Source: Nemertoderma westbladi (Eukaryota; Xenacoelomorpha; Nemertodermatida; Nemertodermatidae). Taken from it: 64,000 nt of DNA. The DNA is taken from assembly GCA_032718475.1 (NCBI GenBank), contig JAUCBJ010001846.1:434001-498000 (forward strand), written 5' to 3'. Both the position numbers and the translations under genes were made by a program. The notes beneath the pieces were generated by a model that did not search any database, was not told the DNA's origin, and saw only the letters and a list, made by a program, of their open reading frames with translations. Position 1 is the stretch's first letter, and every line of letters begins with the position of its first letter. This document shows positions 1 to 7,911 of this stretch, one piece after another.

Positions 1-1248
1 GAAACTTATATGGCCATCGCCCAAGATGCCCATGTGCAAGGCGAGATTCGATCCGCACGTGCAGGGTTGTTTAAATATGAATATCAACTCACCGCTTCGG
101 GTGATTCAAAAGCAGATCAACAAGCATTAATGCTTTGTCAGGAAATACTAAACCTGTCACCCAACCTTAATATGCGCTGGGATGATATTTTATGGCAGAT
201 GGCACAGGCGCAGTATTTTGGGTTTAGCGTGCATGAGGTGGTGTGGCAGCGGCAAGGGGAGTACATTTTGCCAAAAGCTATCATTGATCGAGCAAACCAC
301 CGCTTTAGCTTTTCAACCGATGGGAAGTTGCTTATTAAAACAAAAGGTTACCCAAAACCACAAGCTGTTCCTGACTACCGATTCCTCATCACCCGACACC
401 AACCCGCCAGCCAAAACCCTTATGGCATCGCTCTGTTTTCAAGCTGTTTTTGGCCATACACCTTCAAACACGCAGGCTTTAGAAGTTACACCAAATTCAT
501 TAATAAATACGGCCTTCCTTGGGCAATTGGTAAATACCCCGAAGGCACAAACGAGAAGGATAGAGATGCTTTGGTTCAAGCATTGGCTCAAATGGTTGAA
601 GATGCGGTTGGGGCAATTCCTGATGGAAACTCAGTTGATTTAATTGAGACTAAATCAACCCAAGCCCCACAACATGACTTCATCAGCCTTTGTAATAAAG
701 AAATGAGCAAAGCCTTAACGAGTCAAACCATGGCCACCGAACAAGAGAAAAACGGATCACGCGCAGCAGGCGAAGTAGCACGCGAGCGAGAACAATCCAT
801 TGATACCGCCACACGTTCAATGGTGGCATCAAGTATGAACCAGTTGATGAACTGGATTACAACCATTAATGTGCAAGGTGCCACACCCCCTAAATTTTCT
901 TTTTATGAACAGGATCAACCTAACTTAGCCTGGGTTGAAGCACTGGAAACGGCAAATAAATTCATGCCAGTCTCAAAACAATTTGCACAAGCAAAAACAG
1001 GGATACAACTGGCACAAAATCAAAGGGATGAACTAAAAACAGATGAATCAGAATTCGCACGCCAGCCTCATGCATTTCATGATGCACAACAAGAGCAGAT
1101 GAATGCGATCTACCAACAACTCTCCAAAGCTGGGAGCTTGCAAGCATTCAGAGCAAGCCTGAATCAATTCTCAGACACAAAAAACACAGAACAAGCTCTA
1201 ACCCTTTCAATGCTTGATTCCATGATCAAAGGGCAAACAGATGAGTGA
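1..1248 (+). CDS. Mu-like phage portal protein (DUF935 family), 5' end outside the window
   Basis: This protein resembles the Mu gp29 / DUF935 portal family, which forms the ring at the capsid vertex through which DNA is packaged. The reading frame is open to the first base. The visible N-terminal stretch, with a DAHVQGEIRSA motif, matches an internal part of such portals, so the gene very probably starts upstream and the ATG at base 10 is internal. About 412 residues are visible. An R-x-x-GEVAREREQ segment in the middle and a Q/E-rich C-terminal tail fit the family. It overlaps the next gene by 8 bases, as head genes in Mu-like phages often do. Whether the prophage is intact cannot be judged from this edge. 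Confidence 0.8.
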   Translation, partial: ETYMAIAQDAHVQGEIRSARAGLFKYEYQLTASGDSKADQQALMLCQEILNLSPNLNMRWDDILWQMAQAQYFGFSVHEVVWQRQGEYILPKAIIDRANHRFSFSTDGKLLIKTKGYPKPQAVPDYRFLITRHQPASQNPYGIALFSSCFWPYTFKHAGFRSYTKFINKYGLPWAIGKYPEGTNEKDRDALVQALAQMVEDAVGAIPDGNSVDLIETKSTQAPQHDFISLCNKEMSKALTSQTMATEQEKNGSRAAGEVAREREQSIDTATRSMVASSMNQLMNWITTINVQGATPPKFSFYEQDQPNLAWVEALETANKFMPVSKQFAQAKTGIQLAQNQRDELKTDESEFARQPHAFHDAQQEQMNAIYQQLSKAGSLQAFRASLNQFSDTKNTEQALTLSMLDSMIKGQTDE

Positions 1249-2011
1249 TGTGATCTATGGGGGTTTGCCTTATCTTGAGGCCATTAAGCATTTAAGAGCT
1301 AAGACTAACCTTAAAACCCAACACTGGGATGACCTACTTTTTAAAGCCCACACCCACGGCTTCACCATCGCAGGGGTGATGACCCATGACTTATTAAATG
1401 ATCTACGTGAGGCAGTGGACAGCTCAATTGCAAACGGCACAACCATCACTGAATTTCGAAAAAGTTTTGATCAAACCGTTAAAAAAATGGGATGGAACTT
1501 TAAAGGCAAACGCGGCTGGCGTACGCGTGTTATTTTTGACACCAACATGCGAACAGCCCATATGGCAGGCAAATGGCAGCAGATTCAAGGTACTAAAAAA
1601 GAACGACCCTACCTGAAATATTTAGCAGTTGGGGATGAACGAACAAGACAACAACATAGTGATTGGCATGGCATAGTGCTTTCCATTGACGACCCGTTTT
1701 GGAAAACCCACACCCCACCCAATGGCTGGGGTTGCAGGTGTACGGTTCGAACCTTAACAAAATCCCAAGCCAAAAAGGAACCAAGGTACAAGAAAAAACC
1801 AGCTATTAAAACCACCCAACGCATCAACACCCGCACAGGTGAGGTTTACGGACAAGTACCCGTGGGCATTGATGTGGGGTGGGATCACAATGTGGGTGTT
1901 GGTTTTGGAAGTATCAAAGCATTAAATGAAACCCTTCAACGTATTCAGCCCAGTATTGCCGAACAACTAAGAAAGAACATGAAATACCCCATTAAAAATG
2001 CTGGGATTTAA
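1241..2011 (+). CDS. Mu gpF-like phage minor head / head morphogenesis protein
   Basis: This 256-residue protein matches the phage Mu F-like (SPP1 gp7) head-morphogenesis family, minor capsid proteins that act during head assembly. The diagnostic features are a D-E-R-T-R...H segment at residues 132-144 and the N-G-W-G-C-R-C motif at 161-167. A late G-I-D-V-G-W-D-H-N-V-G motif is also typical of the gpF C-terminal part. It is shorter than Mu gpF itself, which exceeds 400 residues, so it may be a short family member or may have lost its tail. It begins inside the end of the portal gene, in the usual portal-then-gpF order. No scaffold, protease or major capsid gene follows. Confidence 0.8.
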   Translation: MSDVIYGGLPYLEAIKHLRAKTNLKTQHWDDLLFKAHTHGFTIAGVMTHDLLNDLREAVDSSIANGTTITEFRKSFDQTVKKMGWNFKGKRGWRTRVIFDTNMRTAHMAGKWQQIQGTKKERPYLKYLAVGDERTRQQHSDWHGIVLSIDDPFWKTHTPPNGWGCRCTVRTLTKSQAKKEPRYKKKPAIKTTQRINTRTGEVYGQVPVGIDVGWDHNVGVGFGSIKALNETLQRIQPSIAEQLRKNMKYPIKNAGI

Positions 2012-2219
2012 CACTAAATTAACAATGAATTAAAAAACACTTAAGTGGGCAAATCCGATCAAAGAACCACCCACTTTAAGTAAAACCCGGGTAAGTGGAG
2101 ATGAGTGAGATCACCTCCCCTTAAGCCAAACCACACAAACTGAATTTGTGCCATTTAACCGGTGACCCGTCACCAATCCAGCTGGAAAAGGATGTGGTCA
2201 TTATATAAGAGAGAATTTA
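2012..2219. other. Phage intergenic spacer with several stem-loops
   Basis: This 208-base gap between the gpF-like gene and the methylase has no convincing ORF. It holds several inverted repeats: AAGTGGG near 2043 pairs with CCCACTT near 2071, and GGTGAC pairs with GTCACC over a two-base loop at about 2161-2174. The first could act as a terminator for the head genes, but no T-tract follows it. The final bases carry an AT-rich segment that may be the promoter of the methylase. The functions are inferred only from base pairing. Confidence 0.4.
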
Positions 2220-3032
2220 ATGCACAAACAACAACCCTATCCATCTAAACACAAACCCATCCTCCCTTGGATGGGGGGTAAACAAAGACTGGCCAAACAC
2301 CTACTACCCTTATTTCCCAAACACACATGCTACACCGAACCATTTTGTGGAGGAGCAGCCCTTTTGTTTTTAAAAGAGCCCTCCAAGGTTGAGGTGATCA
2401 ATGACATTAATGGAGAGTTAGTAAACCTGTATCGTATTGTTCAAAACCACTTAGAGGAATTCATCAGGCAGTTTAAATGGGCATTAAGCTCCAGACAAAT
2501 CTTTGAGTGGGAAAAACAAAAAATACCTGACACACTCACCGACATCCAACGAGCAGCAAGGTTTTACTATTTACAGAAGTTATGTTTTGGTGCAGTCATT
2601 TCCAATCAAACCTTTGGAACGGCTACCACATTTCCACCCCATCTAAATTTGTTGAGATTAGAAGAAGAGCTCTCTCAAGCGCATCTTCGGCTTTCTCGAG
2701 TATTCATTGAGAACTTGCCTTGGCAAAAGATCATTGAGAAATATGACAGACCACATACCCTGTTCTTCTGTGACCCACCCTACTTTGAGTTAGCAGGCTA
2801 TGGCGTTGATTTCAACCTAGATCAGTATCAACAGTTAGCTGATTTTGCATCAAACATCAAAGGCAAAATGATCATCACACTCAACGATCATCCCAAAATG
2901 CGTGAGTTGTTCAAAGACTTTCATATTCAAACCACACAAATAGAATATACAGTGAGTCGACAAAAAACAGGGAAGAAGAGTAGAGAGCTGATTATTGGTA
3001 ATTTTGATGTAGGGAGTAAGGATGGAAGATGA
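2220..3032 (+). CDS. Phage-type DNA adenine N6-methyltransferase (D12 class, Dam family)
   Basis: The enzyme transfers a methyl group from S-adenosylmethionine to the N6 of adenine. The 270-residue sequence has the D12-class layout: PWMGGK at residues 16-21, the SAM-binding PFCGG at 41-45, and the catalytic DPPY motif at 185-188. There is no partner restriction endonuclease, so it is probably an orphan phage methylase that protects phage DNA or alters host regulation. A GATC target is likely but cannot be read from the sequence. It follows the head genes, an unusual place for it, and overlaps a tiny downstream ORF by 11 bases. Base use (A/C-rich coding strand) matches the preceding phage genes. 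Confidence 0.88.
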   Translation: MHKQQPYPSKHKPILPWMGGKQRLAKHLLPLFPKHTCYTEPFCGGAALLFLKEPSKVEVINDINGELVNLYRIVQNHLEEFIRQFKWALSSRQIFEWEKQKIPDTLTDIQRAARFYYLQKLCFGAVISNQTFGTATTFPPHLNLLRLEEELSQAHLRLSRVFIENLPWQKIIEKYDRPHTLFFCDPPYFELAGYGVDFNLDQYQQLADFASNIKGKMIITLNDHPKMRELFKDFHIQTTQIEYTVSRQKTGKKSRELIIGNFDVGSKDGR

Positions 3033-3153
3033 AATGGATGGTTTAGATTTAGAAGACTTGGATGAAGTTGAAGAGAAACTTCAAAAGAAGGTTGAACAGG
3101 GGGATCAAAGTAATATTGAGGATGAGGGGGTTTGTGAGGGGTGTGTGTTGTGA
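3022..3153 (+). CDS. Tiny acidic ORF, 43 residues, function unknown
   Basis: This short ORF begins at an ATG inside the last codons of the methylase gene, with an AGGGAG-like ribosome site just upstream. The product is strongly acidic in its first half (MEDEMDGLDLEDLDEVEE) and ends with a C-E-G-C-V-L tail holding two cysteines. The translational coupling to the methylase suggests a small phage protein expressed with it. Acidic proteins of this size are sometimes DNA mimics or inhibitors, but nothing here proves that. It could also be a chance ORF. Confidence 0.4.
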   Translation: MEDEMDGLDLEDLDEVEEKLQKKVEQGDQSNIEDEGVCEGCVL

Positions 3154-3171
3154 AATTTAAGGTGGTTTAGT

Positions 3172-3215
3172 TTTTAAGTTTGTTTTGGAATTTATTTTTC
3201 ATTTCAAACTTAAAA
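3172..3215. terminator. Possible weak terminator or inverted repeat between prophage and cbiC
   Basis: An 11-base AT-rich inverted repeat (TTTTAAGTTTG pairing with CAAACTTAAAA) encloses a 22-base loop. It lies between the 3' ends of the convergent prophage genes and the fis-pur-cbi operon, a natural place for a two-way terminator. The stem is AT-rich and therefore weak. Confidence 0.3.
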
Positions 3216-3250
3216 TGTTTTCATTTCAAACTGCAACTTACAATTAGTGC

Positions 3251-3880
3251 TTAAAAATTAATAAGCGCATTGGCTGCTGCTGACACAAGGGCACTACCGC
3301 CTTGATGCCCAGCTAGGGTGATGGTAGGGATGGGTTTTGTTTGGCTGGCTGACCATAGGGCTTGTTTGGATTCTTTGGCACTGATAAATCCAACAGGCAT
3401 GCCAATGATCAATTTTGGGCAGATGGATTGTTCGAGCATGATCTCTAGTAGGTAAAAAAGGGCGGTGGGTGCGTTTGCAATTAATAAAATGCTTTGGGGT
3501 ATTTTTTTTTGCTGTAAATGCATTGCAGCCATGGCGCGGGTAATGTGGTGTTGTTTGGCATATTCAATAGTTTTTTGATGCTTAATATAGCATTGGGTGT
3601 TTTTTTTGATCGCTGGCAGAAGACCTGCTTGAATCATATGGGTGTCGCACAAAATAGGGGTGTTTTTAAGTTGGGTGTGATCAATTTGCTTGAATGCTGG
3701 GCTAAATCGAATGTTATGTAAAACAGTATTGATACTTCCACAGGCATGGATCATGCGAAGGATGATTGCTCGTTCAATGGATGTGTAGGGCGCTAGTGCG
3801 TTTGTGGGTAATTTTTTTTGAATGTGGGCAAAAGAGGCTTCGTAAATTTTTTCAGGGCTTTTAATGTAGCTGAATTTCAA
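3251..3880 (-). CDS. cbiC: Precorrin-8X / cobalt-precorrin-8 methylmutase
   Basis: CbiC/CobH moves a methyl group from C-11 to C-12 of the corrin ring, producing (cobalt-)hydrogenobyrinate in cobalamin synthesis. The 209-residue length is normal. The N-terminal segment (SPEKIYEASFAHI), the RMIHACG motif with the family's catalytic histidine at about residue 45, and the C-terminal GHQGGSALVSAAANALI glycine/alanine segment are all family hallmarks. The start is a TTG whose T-T-G-A overlaps the stop of cbiX, so translation is probably coupled; the next in-frame methionine is already inside the RMIHACG motif. It is the last gene of the operon. No other corrin-ring enzymes are in the window apart from cbiX. 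Confidence 0.9.
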   Translation of the reverse strand: MKFSYIKSPEKIYEASFAHIQKKLPTNALAPYTSIERAIILRMIHACGSINTVLHNIRFSPAFKQIDHTQLKNTPILCDTHMIQAGLLPAIKKNTQCYIKHQKTIEYAKQHHITRAMAAMHLQQKKIPQSILLIANAPTALFYLLEIMLEQSICPKLIIGMPVGFISAKESKQALWSASQTKPIPTITLAGHQGGSALVSAAANALINF

Positions 3881-4770
3881 TGGGTGTGATCCGTTCCAAT
3901 ACCCCGTACATGGTGGTGGTGGCCTGCTTGTGGTTGGCCTTTTTTTTGTTCATGGCCAATGATTTTTTCACGGTAGTGGCACAGCTGGCAGTTCATGTTG
4001 CCATGGCCGTTTTCGACTTCTTCGAGCCGCTTGATAAAGCTTTTAATGATCAGCGGGTGGTTATTAAGGTAGGGGGTTTTGATCAGTTTCACGTTGGGGT
4101 GTGCTTGTTGGTAGTTATCACAGCTTTGAAGTATGCGATCCATTAAGCGGCCACAAAATAGTAGGTAGGGTAGTACAATGATTTGTTGAAAACCCATGGG
4201 GTGTAGGTGAGTTAAGGCATCTTGGGTCAGTGGGTAAACACTACCGCTAAAGGCCGTTTCAGCCCAACCCACTTTTAAGCCTTCCCAAAGTAGACGGGTG
4301 ATTTTGTTGATGTTTGAGTTAGCATCTGCATCGTTGGCGCCACGGCCAATTACAAGCAGTAAGGTGTCTTTTAATGGAATAATTGACTGGCTTTTTTGAT
4401 GAGTGGCTTTAATGATTTGTTGGGCACCTTGTAGGGCATGGGCTTGAATGTCAATGGGTTTGCCATAGCGAAGTTTAATGTGGGGGTGGTGGTGTTGAAA
4501 ATGGTTGATTTCACTGGGAATGTCGTTTTTGACATGCCCTGCTGCCATCAGCATCAGTGGCATGATAGTGATAGTAGTGATGCCTTGATCAATCAGTGTT
4601 TTTAAACTTTCATCAAGGGTAGGCTTGGCAAATTCAAGAAAGCCGCTATCGGTTGTGTGGTTTGGTAGTTGACAGGCAACATCGCTTACAAAATTTTTAA
4701 ATTCAGTAATAGCCTTTTCATCTCTTGAGCCATGGCCTGCAATTAGTAGTCCTTTTTTAGGTGTTTTCAT
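3877..4770 (-). CDS. cbiX: Sirohydrochlorin cobaltochelatase, long form with Fe-S and His-rich tail
   Basis: CbiX inserts cobalt into sirohydrochlorin early in the cobalt-first cobalamin route. The protein (297 residues from the ATG at 4770) has two chelatase-like halves. The N-terminal one carries GHGSRDE with the metal-binding histidine at about residue 13, and a second histidine lies in the AAGHVKND motif. The C-terminal tail has an M-N-C-Q-L-C motif (about 259-264), matching the MXCXXC iron-sulfur motif of long CbiX proteins, followed by a histidine-rich end thought to hold metal. I chose the ATG at 4770 over an upstream in-frame start because it forms an ATGA overlap with the purD stop and gives the normal N-terminus. 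Confidence 0.9.
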   Translation of the reverse strand: MKTPKKGLLIAGHGSRDEKAITEFKNFVSDVACQLPNHTTDSGFLEFAKPTLDESLKTLIDQGITTITIMPLMLMAAGHVKNDIPSEINHFQHHHPHIKLRYGKPIDIQAHALQGAQQIIKATHQKSQSIIPLKDTLLLVIGRGANDADANSNINKITRLLWEGLKVGWAETAFSGSVYPLTQDALTHLHPMGFQQIIVLPYLLFCGRLMDRILQSCDNYQQAHPNVKLIKTPYLNNHPLIIKSFIKRLEEVENGHGNMNCQLCHYREKIIGHEQKKGQPQAGHHHHVRGIGTDHTH

Positions 4771-6038
4771 AGCCCCTTGTTGCCAATGTCTGTTCGGTAA
4801 AAACTGTCTGGCCAATCAATTTGATCAACCATTTGGTAGGCTTGTTGTTGGGCGTTTTTTAAGGAATGATCTCGCGCGCTAACGTTTAAAACACGCCCCC
4901 CCGTGCTGATAAGGGTTCCTTGGTTATTTAGGGCTGTACCTGCATGAAATATTTTTTTATCGGCTGTGTCAGGGGGTAGGTTATTGATGAGGGTGTTTTT
5001 CGGGTAGGCATTGGGGTAGCCTTGGGTTGCCATGACAACGCTGATGGCTGATTGTTTGCACCACGCAGGGGTGTGCTTGGTTTGGTTAAGGGTGGCATCA
5101 ATTAGGGTGTATAGGTCTGAATTAAGTCGCATAAGGATAGGTTGGGTTTCTGGGTCACCCATGCGGCAGTTGTATTCTAGAATATGTACATTTTTTTGTT
5201 CATCAATCATCAGCCCTGCATATAAAAAACCACAATAGTGAATACCCTCTTTTATTAGACCTTGAAGGGTTGGTTCGATGATTTGGTGAATAATTTTTTC
5301 TCGAATTTCACTTTCTTCAATAATGGGTGCGGGGGAATATGCCCCCATCCCGCCTGTGTTGGGGCCTTGGTCGTTGTTGTCTCTTGCTTTATGGTCTTGG
5401 GAGGAGGCCATTTCAATGTAGTGTTTGCCGCTGGCAGCCACGATGAAGCTTGCCTCTATCCCACGAATGAATTGTTCAATAATAATTTTTTGGCTGGCGG
5501 TACCAAATTGTTTATCCATCAGCATGGCTTTAACGCTTTGTTTGGCATGTTCTAAATTTTGGCAAATAACCACGCCTTTACCGGCCGCTAAGCCATCAGC
5601 TTTGATAACAAGGGGAAAGGTTTGTTGTTCTAGGTAGGAATATGCAGCCTGACTATCGCTGAATTCTTGATAGCAGGCAGTGGGGATGTTGTATTTTTTA
5701 AGGAGTTGTTTACAAAATATTTTAGAGCCTTCAAGTTGTGCAGCTTTTTTGTTGGGACCAAAGATGACCAGTTTGTTTTGTTGAAATAAGTCAACCAACC
5801 CATCTGCAAGTGGTTGTTCGGGGCCGACGATGGTGAGGTGAATGTTTTCTTGCTTTGCAAATGTTAGCAGTTTTTCATATTCGCAGGCGCCAATGGGTAT
5901 GTTTTTAACTTTTTGTTCAGCCAGTGTGCCCGCATTTCCTGGGGCGACAAATACGCTTTTCACGTGGTGTGATTGGGCTATTTTCCAAGCAAGGGCATGT
6001 TCTCGGCCGCCAAAGCCTATGATTAGTATTTTTTTCAT
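4767..6038 (-). CDS. purD: Phosphoribosylamine-glycine ligase (GAR synthetase)
   Basis: PurD joins glycine to 5-phosphoribosylamine with ATP, the second step of purine synthesis. The 423 residues match the family's usual length. The N-terminal GFGGREHALAWKIA motif, the VVIKADGLAAGKGV ATP-grasp segment, the GPNTGGMGAYSPAP loop and the MGDPETQ motif are all present. The gene is joined to purH by a TAATG overlap and to cbiX by an ATGA overlap, so the three are surely co-transcribed. The operon is probably driven from the region upstream of fis. Confidence 0.96.
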   Translation of the reverse strand: MKKILIIGFGGREHALAWKIAQSHHVKSVFVAPGNAGTLAEQKVKNIPIGACEYEKLLTFAKQENIHLTIVGPEQPLADGLVDLFQQNKLVIFGPNKKAAQLEGSKIFCKQLLKKYNIPTACYQEFSDSQAAYSYLEQQTFPLVIKADGLAAGKGVVICQNLEHAKQSVKAMLMDKQFGTASQKIIIEQFIRGIEASFIVAASGKHYIEMASSQDHKARDNNDQGPNTGGMGAYSPAPIIEESEIREKIIHQIIEPTLQGLIKEGIHYCGFLYAGLMIDEQKNVHILEYNCRMGDPETQPILMRLNSDLYTLIDATLNQTKHTPAWCKQSAISVVMATQGYPNAYPKNTLINNLPPDTADKKIFHAGTALNNQGTLISTGGRVLNVSARDHSLKNAQQQAYQMVDQIDWPDSFYRTDIGNKGL

Positions 6039-7597
6039 TAGTGTAGAAAGTGTCGTTTATGGGTCAGCAGCATCAATAAGTTGTGTTGGTTAGCGACATC
6101 AATCACTTCTTTATCTTTAACAGAGCCACCGGGTTGAATAATGCCTGCAATGCCTGCTTGTGCAAGGGTGTGGATGTTATCTGCAAAGGGAAAGAAGGCA
6201 TCGGACGCTGCAATGCAATTTTGGGTGGAAAATCCCATTTTGTTGGCTTTTTCAATGGCGATTTGTACACTGTCAATGCGGCTAGTTTGGCCAGCACCGA
6301 TGCCGATGCTTTGTAGTTGGTCATTGATTAGAACAATGGCGTTTGATTTAATGAATTTGACGATTTCCCACCCTAGTTCAAGCATTTGTGTTTGTAGGCG
6401 GTTAGGTTTTTTGTGTGTGCAGGTTTCCCAGTTTGTTTTTTCATTTGATCGGTTGTCTTGTGTTTGTGCTATTAAACCCCCTGCAATGGTTTGGTAGCAG
6501 ATGGGGGTGGATTTTGGTGTTTGCTGGTTGGCGGGTGTTTCAAGGATACACACATTGGGCTTTTGTTTGAAGCATAAGATGGCAGATGGTGTGTAGCTAG
6601 GGGCGATGATCAGTTCAGCAAATTGGTTGTTTAAGATGGTTTGAGCCATTTTTTCATCACAGGTTGTGTTGCTAGCGATAATGCCGCCAAATGCTGAGGT
6701 TGGGTCAGCTTGGTATGCTTTTTGGTAAGCATTGGTGCTATTTTGACCAATGGCCACGCTGCAAGGATTGGCATGTTTGACGATCACGCAGGCATGGGGC
6801 GGGAGTTGTTTGGCTAGTTGCCAAGCGCTTTGGGCATCGCTGATGTTGTTAAATGAAAGGGGTTTGCCTTGGTGTTTTTTGGCATCAATTAGGGTATTTT
6901 TTTGTGATTGTTGTGTATTTTTATATAGGCAGGCTGCTTGGTGGGGGTTTTCACCGTAGCGAAGGTCACTGATCTTTTTTAAGGCGATCAGTTTTCTTTC
7001 AGGCAAGGGTTGGTTGTTTTGTTGAGTGAGGTATTGGTGGATTTGGCTGTCATACCACGCGGTGTGTAAAAAGGTTTTAGCAGCCATTTGTTGTCGGAAT
7101 GTTTCGTCAAGGGTGCCATTTTGAATTTTTTCAATCAGTTGGTCATAGTCGTTTGAGTCAGCCACCACGCAAACATGTTGGTAATTTTTAGCAGCGGCAC
7201 GAAGCATAGCAGGGCCGCCAATGTCGATGTTTTCAATGGTATCTGCATATGTTGCATGGGTTTGATTAATGGTTGATTCAAAGGGGTATAAATTGACAAC
7301 AACAAGATCAATCAGCGGGATGTTGAGGGCGCTGGTTGTTTTGGTATCGTCAGCAGATCGCCTTGAGAGGATACCGCCATAAATGTTGGGGTGTAGTGTT
7401 TTGAGCCGCCCCCCCATCACTTCAGGAAAATCAGTGATCTGGGAGACTGTTTTGACGGGTATTTCAAGGGCTTGAATATGTTTGGCGCTGCCGCCTGTAC
7501 TGATGATTTCAATATTTTGTTGGTGTAGGGCTTTAGTTAGTTTGTTTAGGTGTGTTTTGTCTGAGACGCTAACGAGTGCTCGTTTAATGGTTAGCAT
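6038..7597 (-). CDS. purH: Bifunctional AICAR formyltransferase / IMP cyclohydrolase
   Basis: PurH carries out the last two steps of IMP synthesis. The N-terminal methylglyoxal-synthase-like domain (IKRALVSVSDKT, then GGRLKTLHP) is the cyclohydrolase. The C-terminal part, with SFNNISDAQSAW and KHANPCSVAIG, is the formyltransferase, with the catalytic lysine-histidine pair in KHANP. I start it at the ATG at 7597, giving 519 residues and the usual MLTIKRALVSVSD N-terminus, rather than at an upstream TTG. It overlaps the end of fis by 7 bases. The fis-purH-purD order is common in gammaproteobacteria. Confidence 0.96.
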   Translation of the reverse strand: MLTIKRALVSVSDKTHLNKLTKALHQQNIEIISTGGSAKHIQALEIPVKTVSQITDFPEVMGGRLKTLHPNIYGGILSRRSADDTKTTSALNIPLIDLVVVNLYPFESTINQTHATYADTIENIDIGGPAMLRAAAKNYQHVCVVADSNDYDQLIEKIQNGTLDETFRQQMAAKTFLHTAWYDSQIHQYLTQQNNQPLPERKLIALKKISDLRYGENPHQAACLYKNTQQSQKNTLIDAKKHQGKPLSFNNISDAQSAWQLAKQLPPHACVIVKHANPCSVAIGQNSTNAYQKAYQADPTSAFGGIIASNTTCDEKMAQTILNNQFAELIIAPSYTPSAILCFKQKPNVCILETPANQQTPKSTPICYQTIAGGLIAQTQDNRSNEKTNWETCTHKKPNRLQTQMLELGWEIVKFIKSNAIVLINDQLQSIGIGAGQTSRIDSVQIAIEKANKMGFSTQNCIAASDAFFPFADNIHTLAQAGIAGIIQPGGSVKDKEVIDVANQHNLLMLLTHKRHFLH

Positions 7598-7824
7598 GAT
7601 TGGAGTGCTTTTATTTTTTTGCAAAATACGCTGCGGTTTAAACCCAACAGTTTAGCAGCTTGTGTTTGATTGCCATCTGTTTTTTTGAGTGCTGATCGAA
7701 TCAAAGCGCTTTGAGTGCAGTTGATGATAGCTTTATATAAATTGGAGGGAGGTTGGTTGGTGCAGTCAAGTTGATCAAAAATGTGATCAATTTGGGTTTC
7801 CAGTAATTGGTCTAGTGATGGCAT
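7591..7824 (-). CDS. fis: Fis-family nucleoid DNA-binding protein, short form
   Basis: Fis is a small dimeric DNA-bending protein that regulates rRNA genes, recombination and growth-phase genes. The 77-residue product keeps the whole C-terminal helix-turn-helix (ALIRSALKKTDGNQTQAAKLL, then GLNRSVFCKKIKAL). The N-terminal region is about 20 residues shorter than in the 98-residue E. coli protein. That missing part corresponds to the beta-hairpin arm that contacts recombinases such as Hin, so this Fis may lack recombination-enhancer activity. It is the first gene of the purine/cobalamin operon, as fis often precedes purH in this class. Confidence 0.88.
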   Translation of the reverse strand: MPSLDQLLETQIDHIFDQLDCTNQPPSNLYKAIINCTQSALIRSALKKTDGNQTQAAKLLGLNRSVFCKKIKALQSC

Positions 7825-7911
7825 GATGGCTAATATTAATTTTTTTCAACCCCCCAAATTCAGGGGATTTATTATAACATAGGCTGTATTAAGTATTTTC
7901 TATCAGTGAGT

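Noticed and set aside
5032-5637. Plus-strand ORFs opposite purD
   Set aside because: Shadow frames of purD, with no start signals and no plausible protein features.
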